The notes: generated from the sequence alone by a model not told the origin. 64,000 bases of DNA from Gordionus sp. m RMFG-2023 (GCF_954871325.1 NC_088775.1:55777561-55841560), one strand, 5' to 3'; shown: positions 33,901 through 45,320, counted from the stretch's first letter. Numbers and translations: made by a program.

Positions 33901-36900
33901 ATGATTTGTTGTAACACATTTTCATAATGTGAAAAAACATTCTTATATAGTTAAATAACTTTCCATAATTTTTGTAAAAAACATTTTTGATATAAATTAA
34001 AATTTATTAAAAAAATTTTGATAAAATTTTTTTTTAAATCTTTTAAAAGTTTTTAAACTTTAATGAAGACTAACATCAAAGTTATGAATCAAATAGTTTT
34101 TTTTGGACACAAGTTTAAGTGGAAAAATGAGAATTCAAAAAAAAAAATTTATTAATAAAGTTCTTAAACTTTAATGAAGACTAACGTCAAAATTATGAAT
34201 CGAATATAGTTTTTTTATGTTTTGGACATAAGTTTATAAGTGGAAAAATAAGAATTTTAAAAGATATTATATAAAAAAAAATTTCTAAGATTTTTACAAT
34301 ATCTTTTTAAATTTAAAGAATTATTCCAATATTTTAATTTTACTTTTAGCTATCCAAAAGAATGGAAATCAGGATAAGAAATTTGAATAATTTCTTAAAT
34401 AAACATGAGTGAAAACTCGAATTTAAGGTTTTCAGATAATTCTTATTTGTTTAGAATATTTTATGATCAATTCGAAACATCAAATAAAAAAAAACATTTA
34501 TTATTTATTTATTCTTTGCAGAGACCTGCAGAGGAACCATTTGCACGGCCCGGCCCGGTTTTAAATTTTTGAGGCCCGGCCCGGATATTTTTTAAAAAAA
34601 TTATTTACGGCCCGGCCCGGATATTTTTTTTAAAAAAAATTTCAGGCCCGGCTTGGAATTTTTAAAATTATATTCGACCTGGTATACACAAAAATTCACC
34701 TATGAGGTATTTAACCATATTTTTCAGCGAGTATTATCGCTTATTATTTAAAAAATGCATGTAAAAAGCTAATATTTTGAGAATATTATATTGAATTTAT
34801 AAAAATTATAAAACTGTTATTTATAAAAATGGATATTTTGAGCATATACTATATTTTATATTGCATTTATAAAAATAAATTAATATTCATAAAAATGGTA
34901 ATAATATTTTGAGCATATACTATATTTTATATTGCATTTAAAAATAATAAAACTAATATTTAATTTATAAAAATGGAAAATATTTTGAGAATATAATATA
35001 TTGTATTTAATTTACTATTTAATTTATAAAATAAAAATAAATCGCTATTTAAAAAAATGCATGTATAATAAATAGTATTTTGGAAATATAATCTAATTGC
35101 ACAATATTAATATAATTTATTTTATAATATAAATTTTTAACAAAAGAAGATAATTGTATTATATAATATTGTAAAAAAAAATAATGAAAAATGTTGGATT
35201 AAAAACTTTCATGACTCAAGGTAAATATAATAAATGCAATAAATATTTGACAGTTTGCAAAGTAAAAAACCAGCATGATTGACGAAACCCTATACTCAAG
35301 AAAGATATTAAAAATTCACAAATTATCATGAAGAAAGAGAAGCATATCTACCTTTTCAGGTTTAAGATTACTTCTTCTTTCTTCAAGAATTCTCCCAGTA
35401 GTGGAAAAATTCCGCTCACAGCTTGCACTTAAAGCAGAAATTGCCAATTTTGCTAAAATTGGAAATTCGCTTTGATGAGCCGCCCACCACTCTAACAAAT
35501 TATCCACCTTAAATGTTTTATCTATTATTTATGTAATTATAATATTCATCATCGGGTATTGACATATTAACAGAATTACCATCGCCCCATTTGTCATAAA
35601 ACGATTCAGTTTGTTTAACAACAGTCGTAATTTGACTGGTCGATGGTATTTCATTTACTTCCTGAGCCTCTTGTAATTTAATATAATCTTTTATATAGTT
35701 TTCCGTCATTTTGCGATCTGTCCCTGACTACATACGTAATTGCTTGAATTTGGGACAGAGAAAAAGAGAAATAAAATGATACTTGTGTAAAACAAATTTT
35801 TCAATTAAAAAATGCTTTATATTAAGTAAAATCAATTACAAACTTTAAGAAGTGATAATCCTTTATTTGATTGTTTTGGTAAAATATATTCTAAAAATTT
35901 AGATATGAATTATAAAAAAAATATTAATACTTTGAATAAATTTGCAGGAAATTAATAATTAGATCGATCTGTGGGTTGTTAGGTAGTGTTAACCATCACC
36001 CAATATTATATTAATCATAACTATAATATAATATAATCTTATAACCATTAACCCATAATGTAAAAATTTTTATAAAAAATATTAAGGCCCGGCCCGGATA
36101 TATTTAAAAAAAATTTTTTAGGCCCGGCCCGGATATGTTTAAAAAAATTTTTTTAGGCCCGGCCCGCGTATATTTAAAAAATTTAAAATACCACAATATA
36201 AAACAATTACAAATTCAATCATTTAAAGGAATGCATCGAATTCCCTCTTCAATAAATTTTATGGTGTGAGAATAAAAATTTGAAAAATTATATGTAAAAT
36301 AATTGGCTAAAATACTCGTAACAATTGAAATAACTTCATTTCGGTTATTGGGTTTAAGAGAATTTGATCTATATTGATTTTTAATTACTCCGAAAAAATT
36401 TTCTATCGGATTTAATTGCGGCGAGGAATTTGATGGGATAGGTGAATAACTTTGGTATCTATTTGTTATTTCAGATAACCCCCCGAGAGAATTAAAAGTT
36501 TCATTAGGTGTATCTAGAATTTTATATATAAGGTTAGTAAATAATAGAATATTATATTAACAAACCTGAAACTGGAGATAGATTCAAAATACTAGCGATA
36601 GTAAAATTTGACATTTAAAAAAATGGAAATATAGTTTTTATAGAAAAAAAAATTATAAAATATAGAAGTTTAAAATTAAAATTGTCATAAATTTAAGAAA
36701 GAATTATTATAGGTTTTAATTTAAGTTAATTACCGGAAGTTTTTAAAAATATAATGTGTTTCTCAAAATTTTCTTTCAAGTTTTTAAAAGTTTTTAAAAA
36801 AGGATGTATTTTTCTCAACAAGATTTTACAATAATTACGGAAAGTTAAATTGAAGTGTCGGGGCTTCCGTTATGGGTAGAATGGTTGGTGGCACATCTCG

Positions 36901-37405
36901 ATGATTTTTGGTATGCGTCATTTTAGGAAATTTTAAATTTTATTTAATTTTAAAACCAAAAAAAAATAAGAATTATCTAAAAACCCTAAATTCGAATTTT
37001 CTTTCACTTATGTTTATCTAAAAACCCTAAATTCGAATTTCCTTTCACTTATGTTTATTAAGAAATTATCGAATTTCTTATCCTGATTTTCATAAAAGTA
37101 ACATTAATATATTGTAATAATACTTTAAATTTAAAAAAATTTATAATGCATTTAAAAAAAAATTATTCTAAAAATCTTAGAAAATTTTTATTCTCATTTT
37201 CCCACTTAAACTTGAGTCCAAAACATAAAAAAATTATATTCGATATATAACTTTGACGTAAATCTTCATTAAAGTTTAAAAACTCTTATTATAAAAAAAA
37301 TTTAAAAAAAAATTATATCAAAATGTTTTTACAATAATTATGGAAAGTTATTTAACTATATAAGAATGTTTTTTCACATTATGAAAATGTGTTACAACAA
37401 ATCAT
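33901..37405 (-). mobile_element. Tc1-like element with about 550-bp inverted repeats, carrying a hAT
   Basis: The ends are inverted (ATGATTTGTTGTAACACATT at 33901; its reverse complement ends at 37405), and the similarity runs inward for about 550 bases on each side (to about 34480 and from about 36770). On the minus strand, from about 36520 to 36236, a transposase remnant reads SPQLNPIENFFGVIKNQYR, then NEVISIVTSILANYF. This is the C-terminal block of IS630/Tc1-type transposases (SPDLNPIExxWxxxK), with its catalytic Glu. A hAT (34516-36180) has split the element. Both arms contain internal small duplications, for example 34060-34140 against 34165-34250. Confidence 0.75.
34516..36180 (-). 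mobile_element. hAT element with GGCCCGGCCCGG subterminal repeats
   Basis: The left end is near CAGAGACCTGCAGAGG. GGCCCGGCCCGG-type repeats follow at 34545-34660 and again at 36085-36175. On the minus strand a frame at 35507-35316 reads LEWWAAHQSEFPILAKLA, SASCERNFSTTGRILEERR and DMLLFLHDNL, the full hAT dimerisation domain with its SxxCERxFSxxG core. An upstream acidic stretch is at 35709-35518. The rest of the transposase is gone and the right terminal repeat was not found. The dimerisation block is so well kept that the insertion looks fairly young. Confidence 0.8.
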
Positions 37406-37590
37406 TTTAATACTGTATATATATATTCATTTTTATATTTTGTTTACATGTTTTAAAGATAAATGAATAATAAAAAAAAATTTTTTTTATATAATATACC
37501 ATTTAATGGTCTTTGTTTTTAAGATATTACCAAATAAAACACCTGCAACAAAAACTACATGAATTATTTACATAAAAAATTTATTTTTTG
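37406..37590. other. AT-rich intron sequence
   Basis: Nothing recognised between the Tc1-like element and the tRNA-like repeat. Confidence 0.4.
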
Positions 37591-37720
37591 AAGTGGTGTG
37601 GAAGCTCAAGGGGTATGCAGTGCGTTTAATAAGCATATGGTATTCGAATCTAAATGACTTACTTCTTATAAAACTAGGACGAGGTTAAGGTATGGTCAAT
37701 CAAAAGGTTGGAGATATAAG
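37591..37720 (+). repeat. Possible tRNA-derived SINE
   Basis: TGGAAGCTCAAGGGG resembles a pol III A box, and GGTATTCGAATC about 30 bases later fits a B box (GGTTCGANNCC). A further about 60 bases of non-tRNA sequence follow. I found no second copy in the window with the same body and no clear tail or target duplication, so this is tentative. Confidence 0.35.
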
Positions 37721-38070
37721 GTAGGTTTGTATATTAAAAAAATTGTCTGCATTTAAAATTTAATTTTGATTTAAAAACTTTCCAATTAAAAATGAATGCA
37801 TGCGAGTTCAGATTTGGCATCGTTTATGTATAATCGTTGACAGTATAAATAAAAATTATTGCTAGACAAATATTCATATTATTTATATAACTTATTGAGA
37901 GATGTTAATTTATCATTTTTTAACCAGAAGTCCTCAAATAATAAGAAAAAATAATTTTTTAAATCAATTCCGAATAAAGAAAACGCAATTTTAAACAGGC
38001 ATAAGAAAAACTATACAAAACGAAAAGTATTGGGTTGAAACATTTATATCGTGAATTAATTATTTTAAAC

Positions 38071-38302
38071 CATCTTTCAGCAAATCTAGCTGCTTCGAAG
38101 TGCATCAAGTTGTTGGGCGAGCAATGGGAAGATACCAAAGATGTAGAGTCATTGTAATGTTGCAAGGAATGGGAGCTCAGTTTATCACAGATTTTAAGTG
38201 ATGACATGTTTATAATGAAGCTGGTAGGAGGGTCCAAAATGCGTGTATTGGGATTTTCCGAAATCACAATAAGGGAAGAGGGGTCAAGGTTTTTTAGTCG
38301 GA
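38071..38302 (-). CDS. ARID2: ARID2 exon: segment before and start of RFX domain
   Basis: The frame encodes VRLKNLDPSSLIVISENP, then SHCSPNNLMHFEAARFAERW. The last part matches the start of the RFX domain in vertebrate ARID2 (EKFACQWLNAHFE). It follows a variable stretch that corresponds to the segment between the ARM repeats and RFX. The donor TG/GTTTAA at 38070 leaves two bases, and the G that opens the 13428 exon completes the Trp. The start is uncertain: an acceptor ATGTCAG gives 38302, and ACCAAG would give 38323; both stay in frame. The frame is open up to a stop just beyond 38340. Confidence 0.85.
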
Positions 38303-40051
38303 CTGACATCGAGTTTATAATACCTTGGTTATAAAAAGATTTTTATTACTATATAACCCTTAACGTTCATGCGCTTAATTTTTTACCGAATTTTTTAAAT
38401 CCTTGGTAAAGTTGTCAATATTAAATATCGGATCGGAGTCAATATTTAACGTTTTTTTTAAAATCGGATAGGGCTGATATTTTTAAAAATCGACCAGATA
38501 TATTTTTGTTAAGATTCGTATAAAATAATAATAATTATATTATATTTTTCTTTATAAGGGATCGATTTCACGATTTTGAAAAAAAGGTTAACTCAAGATT
38601 TTATCCAAAAGTAAATTACCCAAGATTGGAGATTGTGCTAACAGATTTTCCAAACTAGATTTAGTTGAGTTTTAAAAGTGGTTAACTCTAGTTTTTTATT
38701 TACCCTTTTTTTGTTTTGTCTTAAATACATAAAAATTAAATAAAGTTTTTTAGGCCTCTCTTTTGTTTGAGTTAAGCTTATTAAAAGTACAACATATGGA
38801 TTTTGTTTTCTTTTACTTAGGGGATTTTGGTACTTTTGGAGTCCTTAGTAAGGTGTTCAGCAAATATAAATTAGATATCTAGGTCCCGGAGATCGCCCTG
38901 CGTCTAGAGGTATAATTTGAGTTCCGAAAAGTATAGAGGGGTTGGTCTTATCTCCAATTATGTACGTTAAACCCAAAACTCCTTTTCGCAAAAACGTTAT
39001 TTTTTTTACTTTGCGCCAATTATATTTTAATTTATAATTGGGCATTTACACTGAGACTGATTTTTATGAGGATTAATACATTTTTGATTTATAATTTGAT
39101 ACTATAATTTTGGTTTAATAAATTTTTATACTTATTTATTTTTTTAACCTAATAAAATTTAAAATAAAATTTTACGTGTCATTTGAATATGCAAGCGTTT
39201 TAGTTTTCTTAAATAATCTATAATGGCTCATACTCGATCCCATGGACTGACTGTTGAGGTATTTCCACCAATAACTGAAGCATGCAACTTCATTTCCTAA
39301 TAAAAAATTTTTGTCTTTTACCCATAGTTAAATTTTACAAAATAAAATATTCGATCTTTTTTAATTTATGGTTAAATAAAATTTTCAAATTAAATTGAAT
39401 ATTGGAATAATCGAATAATAATTTTATAATTAGTACGAATACGAATAATGAATTATTCAATTTAAATGAAGATGAATAATGCAATTATTCGATTCTAATC
39501 GTATTTTTTTCTGAAATTTTTTTATATCGCATATAAATATATATTGCAAGGTGTTTTTGTAAAACGATATAATATATAAATAATTAACTATGAATGTAAA
39601 AAACTAATTATATATATATATATTAAACAATTTTTAGAATAATAATATATAAGAAAATAAAGTAACAAGAAAATTTCGGCAAGATGGAGTATTTTTAAAA
39701 AATAGCAGTTTAATTTACAAGAGAATATGAATATATATGTCGTAATTTTTAAAGGGATCATAACTATCCGGTATCATCCCTGGATTTAAAGGGATCCCTT
39801 TAAGAATTCAATTTTTAAAGGATAAAGAACTATACGGCATTATCACGTTTGAACCATGATATAGAAGAATCTTATTTTAAAAAGCGTTTTACACGCGTTT
39901 CGGTCGAGGCTCAGGTAAAATTTTTCTGGCTATATTGAGTTAGCCGTTTTAAAAAATCGGCTAAAATCCAGCCGTTTAACAACACTAAGTCATACCCATT
40001 AAGAATAAGAATGAAGACTTTCAGCCAAAAGATATTAAAATTAGCTATTAT
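38303..40051. other. AT-rich DNA upstream of the last ARID2 exon found
   Basis: At 38400-38520 there are GATCGG/CGATA repeats of the hAT-like MITE family. At 38585-38700 GGTTAACTC and its inverse flank a short AT-rich core. I looked for ARM-repeat exons on the minus strand and found none that I could support. Confidence 0.4.
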
Positions 40052-40199
40052 TTGATACCCATATCGATATTTTATTTTGATAAAAATATTCCTGACCCCG
40101 CAAGACTTAGACCCGCCTCTATAAGCGATTATTATTATTATTACAATTTAAAAAAATTTAATTACCTTTATTTGATATCCATATCAAAAAAAATTATTT

Positions 40200-40345
40200 T
40201 TTACACACCATGCTCCACCCCCCCCCGACCACCCCAGACCAAGTCATACCCATCAAGACCAAAAGTAGATGGTTTAAGACCTGATGGTATGATACTAGCT
40301 TGCGCCCTCGGCAAATCACTCATGGGATTACACGTGTGTCTCATC
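40200..40345 (+). pseudogene. LINE fragment, endonuclease motif
   Basis: The plus strand reads VDGLRPDGMILACALGKSLM, matching RPDGLTCTPWSNGKSL of the copy at 33120-33640. Only this nuclease block is kept, and the sequence on either side is degenerate. The following 250 bases resemble the LINE 3' UTR at 33641-33900. Confidence 0.6.
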
Positions 40346-40599
40346 ATTCCCTTCAAACATAAATTTCAATTTAATAACACAGGCAGAAATTAAAAAGACA
40401 GACAAATAAAAAAAATTTAAAAACTCTAACGGGCATTTTTCGCCTTCAACATTTATATTTTTAAAAAATCTGGGTAAAAAAATATTTTTCACAAATGAAC
40501 CTAGAGATTTTCTTTTTATTCGACAAAAAATTCTAATAGAAATTTAAAGACACAATTATGGTTCCTTTTTGGGGACTTAATTATAGAAGTTTATTTTTA

Positions 40600-43300
40600 T
40601 TAACTAGGTTTTATGTAAAAAGAAATTTAATAAAATAAAGAATAAATTTTTTAAAAAAAAAATAAATTAAAAAAGAATTATTTTTTGCAACAATTCAATG
40701 CCATATGACATTTCCTTAAACATTTAAGGTTTTTCTTGAAACACTCGCACCTTTTATTAATGCAACCCATTTTGCAATTGCTAAACAATGTTTTCCCATA
40801 GTTTGTGATATTCCGGGAAGCTTCTTTTAGCAGTTTAAATAAAAAATGAATATATTTTATGCACATGAATTAATTTGAGGAGTATATGTGGTTACTATAA
40901 AAATAACTTAAATTGCTGTTAATGGTGTTGAAATTCTTCCAGCACAAGTTCCTACCCATATTTTATTTTGTTCATTTTTAATACTTTCCCTTCTAAATTT
41001 TTATGACATAAATTAGTTTTAACTGTCCTAATGGAGAGGTAATAACACGTGATCACCTACGATAAAGTTATTTTGTCCAATTATTTGAGAATATGTTTTG
41101 ACCATGATTATTTAAATATGAAATAAAAGAAAGGACCCTTTTTAAATTAGAAATACTATTCCCAATATTATCGGTAGCACAATTATTTTTCCATGAAACT
41201 TTGTGGCCAACATTTTTTAAACAATGACTATTAGTAATATTATCGACAATTTGATAGCGCAAATCTTTGTTAGCAATGTATATAGCGTTCACATAATTTT
41301 CCTCAATGGTAAACAATAAAAAATGCTTATCTATGAATATATAAATAAATATTTTTATTTAATATCCCCTCTTTCCCTAATCGATAAAAATATAATCTAA
41401 ATTTACTTTATTTATATCAAGGAAAATAGCTATCGATATTTAATTTTATTAAAATTATTTAGCTTTTAATGTTTTTTTAAATAAAAAAAGATCGCCCTCC
41501 GCCTAATTTTTAGAAGACCTTACTTTTAAAATTTAAATTTGTTAATTTTTATTATTTTATGGCATACTTTGGATTTTTTGAATAGTTTAAATCAATTCGC
41601 AGCCCTATACAGAACTAGTAGTGGGTGATTGATATACCTTATTTATTGCCAGACAACGCATCTTTGGATTTCGATAGTATTTACTAGATAATTGAAAATG
41701 GTGATATAAACATTGTTTCCACCGATCGATAGCAATGGTAAAAATTACTCAAATATTTGTTCATGAATAAAATAAAGATTTAACTATTATTGATCATATT
41801 CCTGGAAATTCTCTGCTCGTTACCGACCCTACAGAAATAGGTAAGCTATAAAAATAATTTCATTAAATTTATTCTACATGAAATCTTAGATATTAGACAA
41901 TATAAAAATCTAAATAATTATATTAAAAAAGAAAATTTTACCAAAGTTTATATTTCTTAAATAATATTGTTTAGATTTAGCATATATTTAACAAGTTAGT
42001 GCAACTCGTCCAATCAAAGAATATACCGACATGGGTAAGATATAAAATAACATTTCCATTAATTATTTGTCCAAATTTATGATATTATTAGCAGCAGAGG
42101 TTTATTTACTTGTGAATCAGAAGTTAGATCGTAATGGTAAAAATTACTCACTATATTTTATAAAAAAAAAGCGATTCGATTTAACAATTATTGAGCTTTT
42201 CATGCTCTTTCGCCTCAAATTACATAAGGAAATAGGTAAGATATAAAAATGATATTAAATATTGTATTCTAATACATTATACTAGTCCTGTACAGGGCTG
42301 TGAAGTGATAAAATTTAAAATATTAATACTTTTTATTTAACAATAAATTCCTTTTAAACTATTCACAAAAATCCAAAGTATGCCATAAAATAATAAAAAT
42401 TAACAAATTTAAATTTTAAGATTAAGGTTTTCTAAAAATTAGGCTGAGGGCGATCTTTTTTTATTTAAAAAATCATTAAAAGCCAAATTATTTCAAATAT
42501 AATTAAATATCGATAGCGATTTTCCTTTATATTAAGGAATCCGTCATTTTTTTTATTGTTTACCAATGAACGCTTTATACATTGCTACTAAAATAGCAAA
42601 GGTTTCAAATAAGGATCCGCGCTTTCAAATTGTCCATAATATTACTAATAGTCCTTGTTCAAATAATGTTGGCCACAAAGTAACATGGAAAAAAAGTTGT
42701 ACTACCAATATTATTGGGAATAATATTTCTAATATTTTAAAAAGGGTCCCTTCTTTTATTTAATATTTAAATAATCGTGGGCGTCAAAACATAATTTTAT
42801 TCTCAAATAGTTGGACAAAATAACTTTATCTTAGGTGATCACGTGTTAATACCTATCCATAGGAGAGATAGAACTAATTTCTGTTCTAAAAATTTAGAAG
42901 GGAAAGTGTATAAAATTGAACAAAATAAAATAGGGGTAGGAACGTGGGCTGGGAGAATTTCAACACCATTTATTGCCTCTAATCTATATAAAACTATAAA
43001 ATTAAATGATTTTGAAGTTCGCAACAACGATATATCAATCATAGGCAATTTAAGTTATTTTTATAGTAACCACATACTCCTCAAATTAATTCATGTAAAT
43101 ATATTAATTTTTATTTAAACTGCTAAAAATATTTAGAGGCTTCCCGGAATGTCACAAACTATGGGAAAACATAGTTATGCAATTGCAAAATGAGTTGCAT
43201 GAATAAAAAGTGCGAGTGTTTCTTCAAGAACAACATCAAATGTTCAACGAAATATCATATTGCATTGAATAATTGTTGCAATAAATAATTTTTTTTTATT
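40600..43300. mobile_element. Head-to-head inverted pair of integrase-type (Ginger/KRBA2-like) gene tails
   Basis: Two copies of about 0.9 kb lie in opposite orientation, left 41600-40600 (minus) and right 42340-43290 (plus), around a 0.74-kb centre. Each encodes, pointing outward: DPRFQIVHNITNS with NVGHKVTWKK, then a segment with GVGTWAGRISTPF, and finally a Cys-rich tail (KKCECFFKN; left copy CECFKKNLKCLRKCHMALNC). This order, especially the C-terminal CxCxxxxxxCxxxCH tail, resembles the end of KRBA2-like proteins derived from integrase-type transposons. The integrase core is not seen. Both copies are broken. The family is a fairly confident guess; which mobile group it came from is less sure. 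Confidence 0.5.
41730..42240 (+). repeat. Exon-like repeats at the centre of the inverted pair
   Basis: Two related segments, about 41720-41840 and 42115-42235, share GTAATGGTAAAAATTACTCA-like starts and both end AAATAG followed by GTAAG. A third short segment ends ATGG/GTAAGA at 42034. Each looks like an exon with a good splice donor. They may be duplicated 5' exons of the element's gene. Confidence 0.45.
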
Positions 43301-44075
43301 CGGATTTTTATGTTAAAATTTTACAAAAAAATGTCTTTTAACCTTATTCTTTTTCATTCATTATATGCTTTAATTTTATACTATTTACTTTTTTAAACAT
43401 TCTCTTATCCTTTTTGATAATTTATTTATTATAACAAAATATCTCTAAAAAAATTAAAGTTTCTGGTGCCAGCCAGGCGGCAAAAAAGGAAGAAAAAAAA
43501 ATATTATTTAATTGTTTTATCGAATCCCCTCGTTGGGATTCCGAATCCAACATGATTTCATATCCCAATACGACATATATATTATTTAAAAAAAGAAAGA
43601 ATTTATTTTAAAATTTCAAATAATTATTTTATTTTGATTTAGGGGCTTTGTCCAAAGAAACGTATGCATATATTATATAAATACTAATATCTTACTTAAT
43701 ATTATATTAGTAATTGAATTGAGCTTTTATAGCTTAAAATTCAAGTATAATATATTTATAAATAATGACCAAGAATATTAACAATGGGCTGAAGTACGAG
43801 TATCAAAATTTGATTTAAATAAAAAAGTCTTAATTACTAATTAGAATGTATAAGATTTAATTTAAGATTAGTAAATGAGATTTATTTTATCTTACTTTTC
43901 ATTTATCCGAACCTCGAGTTTGAACCCCGGGTTTGTGCTCAGAGCAGGCCTGAGCACATAATTGGGAGGTAAATTTTACGACCAAGTAAAATAACAACAC
44001 TATCAAACACTCATTCATCAAAGCATCCATTAAAATAATATCTAACATTACCATCTTATATATCATAAACATCTA
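43301..44075. other. AT-rich DNA before the Helitrons
   Basis: No gene seen. A block at about 43545-43585 (CAACATGATTTCATATCC, then ACGACATA) recurs on the other side of the two Helitrons at about 46408-46440. At 43905-43970 GC-richer sequence with CTCAGAGCAGGCCTGAGC forms a short palindrome. Confidence 0.4.
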
Positions 44076-45175
44076 TCTATAATATATATAAAAGCCTTGT
44101 AATTTTGAAAAGTGTCTGAGCCCAATCGACAAGAGCGTCGTTTATAAATCTGATGGACTTAGGTTCGAATCCCAGCAAAGATTTTTTTTTCTTAATCTAG
44201 CAAAATTAATCATATAAAAGATACGATTCAAAGTTATTCAAACTATTAAATATATTCTTTTATTTTTAAATTTTTAAAATTCTTTTAAAAAATATTCGTC
44301 CAATAAAAATCACCATATAATCATATCATATCAAACATTCATTCATCTTACATTAATCATAACACGATTACCATCTTTCATCATCATATATATATATATA
44401 TACTAAAACTAAATGATATATTATAGATATTCTTACACAATCTTATATTAATATTACACTATTCAATTTTACATAATTAATACATATATATTTGTAAATT
44501 TATGTTATTTTATTTTTTACAAGACTTATATAAATTTCTTATTTTGATTATATTTTTTAATGCTATGATTTTTTTCTGAAAAACCATTTCATGGAAAATT
44601 TAAAAATTGTTGGAATGAAGGTCGTGTTTTATTGTCTTCTCTACATTTTACATAATTAATATATATATATATATTATATATATTAAATAAGTTTTTTTAA
44701 GGATATCTCATAGGCAATGGAAATTAAATTTTTATAGTTTTTTATTTTTTAATATAAACTGGTTACAAGTCGGTCCTAATAAAAAAACAAAGACCTATAT
44801 AAATTTCTTATTTTGATTATATTTTTTAATGCTATGATTTTTTTCTGAAAAACCTTTTTATGAGAAATTTAAAAATTTTTGCCATGAAGGTCCTATTTTA
44901 TTGCCTTCTCTACATTTTACATAATTAATACATATATATTAAATAAGTTTTATTAGGAATATCTCATAGGCAAGTTATATTTTTAACAGTAAATTTTTAA
45001 AGTCTTTTTATCTTTTTTTATTATTGTTTCCATGTAAAAAATCATAATTATTGGATGATAGTAAGATAGAAAAATTTCTGATTCATCCATCAATAAAGGT
45101 AAAATTTATTATTCATTCATCATTGAAAAGAAGAAAATTCTGATTCCCCGTCATTCTTGACGGGCTATCAGCTAG
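44076..45175 (+). mobile_element. Helitron 1 (non-autonomous)
   Basis: The 5' end TCTATAATATATATAAAAGC follows an A, and the 3' end is the hairpin CCCGTCA-TTCT-TGACGGG (45147-45164), seven bases, then CTAG (45172-45175) before a T. These are the standard Helitron ends (5' TC, 3' hairpin plus CTRR, between A and T). No Rep/helicase gene is present. It carries a tRNA-like module near its 5' end and an internal tandem duplication (about 44520-44790 and 44800-45000, with ACATAATTAATA and GGATATCTCATAGGCAA). Confidence 0.8.
44111..44178 (+). ncRNA. tRNA-like module in Helitron 1
   Basis: TGTCTGAGCCCAATCGACAA resembles the D-arm and A box, AAGAGCGTCG and TAAATCTGATGG fit an anticodon arm, and GGTTCGAATCCCAGCA is a perfect B box with T-arm. 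The acceptor stem is not intact. A related module is in Helitron 2 at 45255-45320. Confidence 0.6.
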
Positions 45176-45254
45176 TATATATAATAAAAGCCGTGTCACA
45201 TCACAGTGCCACAATTTATAATATATATTTAAAAAATCGTAAATTTTGTAAAAC

Positions 45255-45320
45255 ATCTTTGGCTAATCGATAAGAGCCTCGTTTACGAATCTGATAGTTT
45301 TGGGTTCGAATCCCAGCATT
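45255..45320 (+). ncRNA. tRNA-like module in Helitron 2
   Basis: TTGGCTAATCGATAAGAGCC fits an A box and D-arm, and GGGTTCGAATCCCAGCA is a perfect B box. The distance between them is that of a tRNA. The module is similar to that of Helitron 1 (44111-44178), and both lie about 80 bases from the 5' end. Confidence 0.65.

Larger units (their letters stand above)
13429..38070 (-). other. Giant ARID2 intron (24.6 kb) filled with nested mobile elements
   Basis: The donor TG/GTTTAA at 38070 and acceptor CATAG at 13429 bound this intron; joining FAERW to FRAYYEES restores the RFX helix H1 (FACQWLNAHFE in vertebrates). Most of the intron is assignable to mobile elements listed separately. The stretch 13429-14205 next to the acceptor is AT-rich with nothing recognised. 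Confidence 0.85.
2959..38302 (-). other. ARID2: ARID2 (BAF200) gene, C-terminal half, nine exons
   Basis: ARID2 is the RFX-like DNA-binding subunit specific to the PBAF form of SWI/SNF; it acts in the nucleus on chromatin. Exons in transcript order: 38302-38071, 13428-13288, 13120-13011, 12765-12261, 12123-11982, 11890-10911, 4036-3904, 3416-3145, 3016-2959. Together they give about 860 residues: the end of the ARM region, the RFX winged helix, a long disordered linker with an AT-hook-like basic patch, two C2H2 fingers and the tail. All internal junctions have GT-AG ends and agree in phase. Vertebrate ARID2 is about 1830 residues; here the Gln-rich linker is much shorter. Two introns (6.9 and 24.6 kb) are filled with mobile DNA while the others are 62-487 bp. 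The N-terminal ARID domain was not found in the window. Confidence 0.9.

Noticed and set aside
38857-39045. 62-codon minus-strand frame upstream of the ARID2 exon, considered as another ARID2 exon
   Set aside because: The translation (VLGLTYIIGDKTNPSILF) does not resemble ARM-repeat or any other ARID2 sequence I know, and I could not find splice sites with a phase that joins 38302.
41461-42480. CRISPR-like or satellite array at the centre of the inverted pair
   Set aside because: Only two to three diverged units without regular spacing, and they look like exon copies in a eukaryotic context.
44111-44178. Functional tRNA gene
   Set aside because: The B box is perfect but the acceptor stem does not pair, and the same module is repeated inside a second Helitron, so it is a tRNA-like relic.
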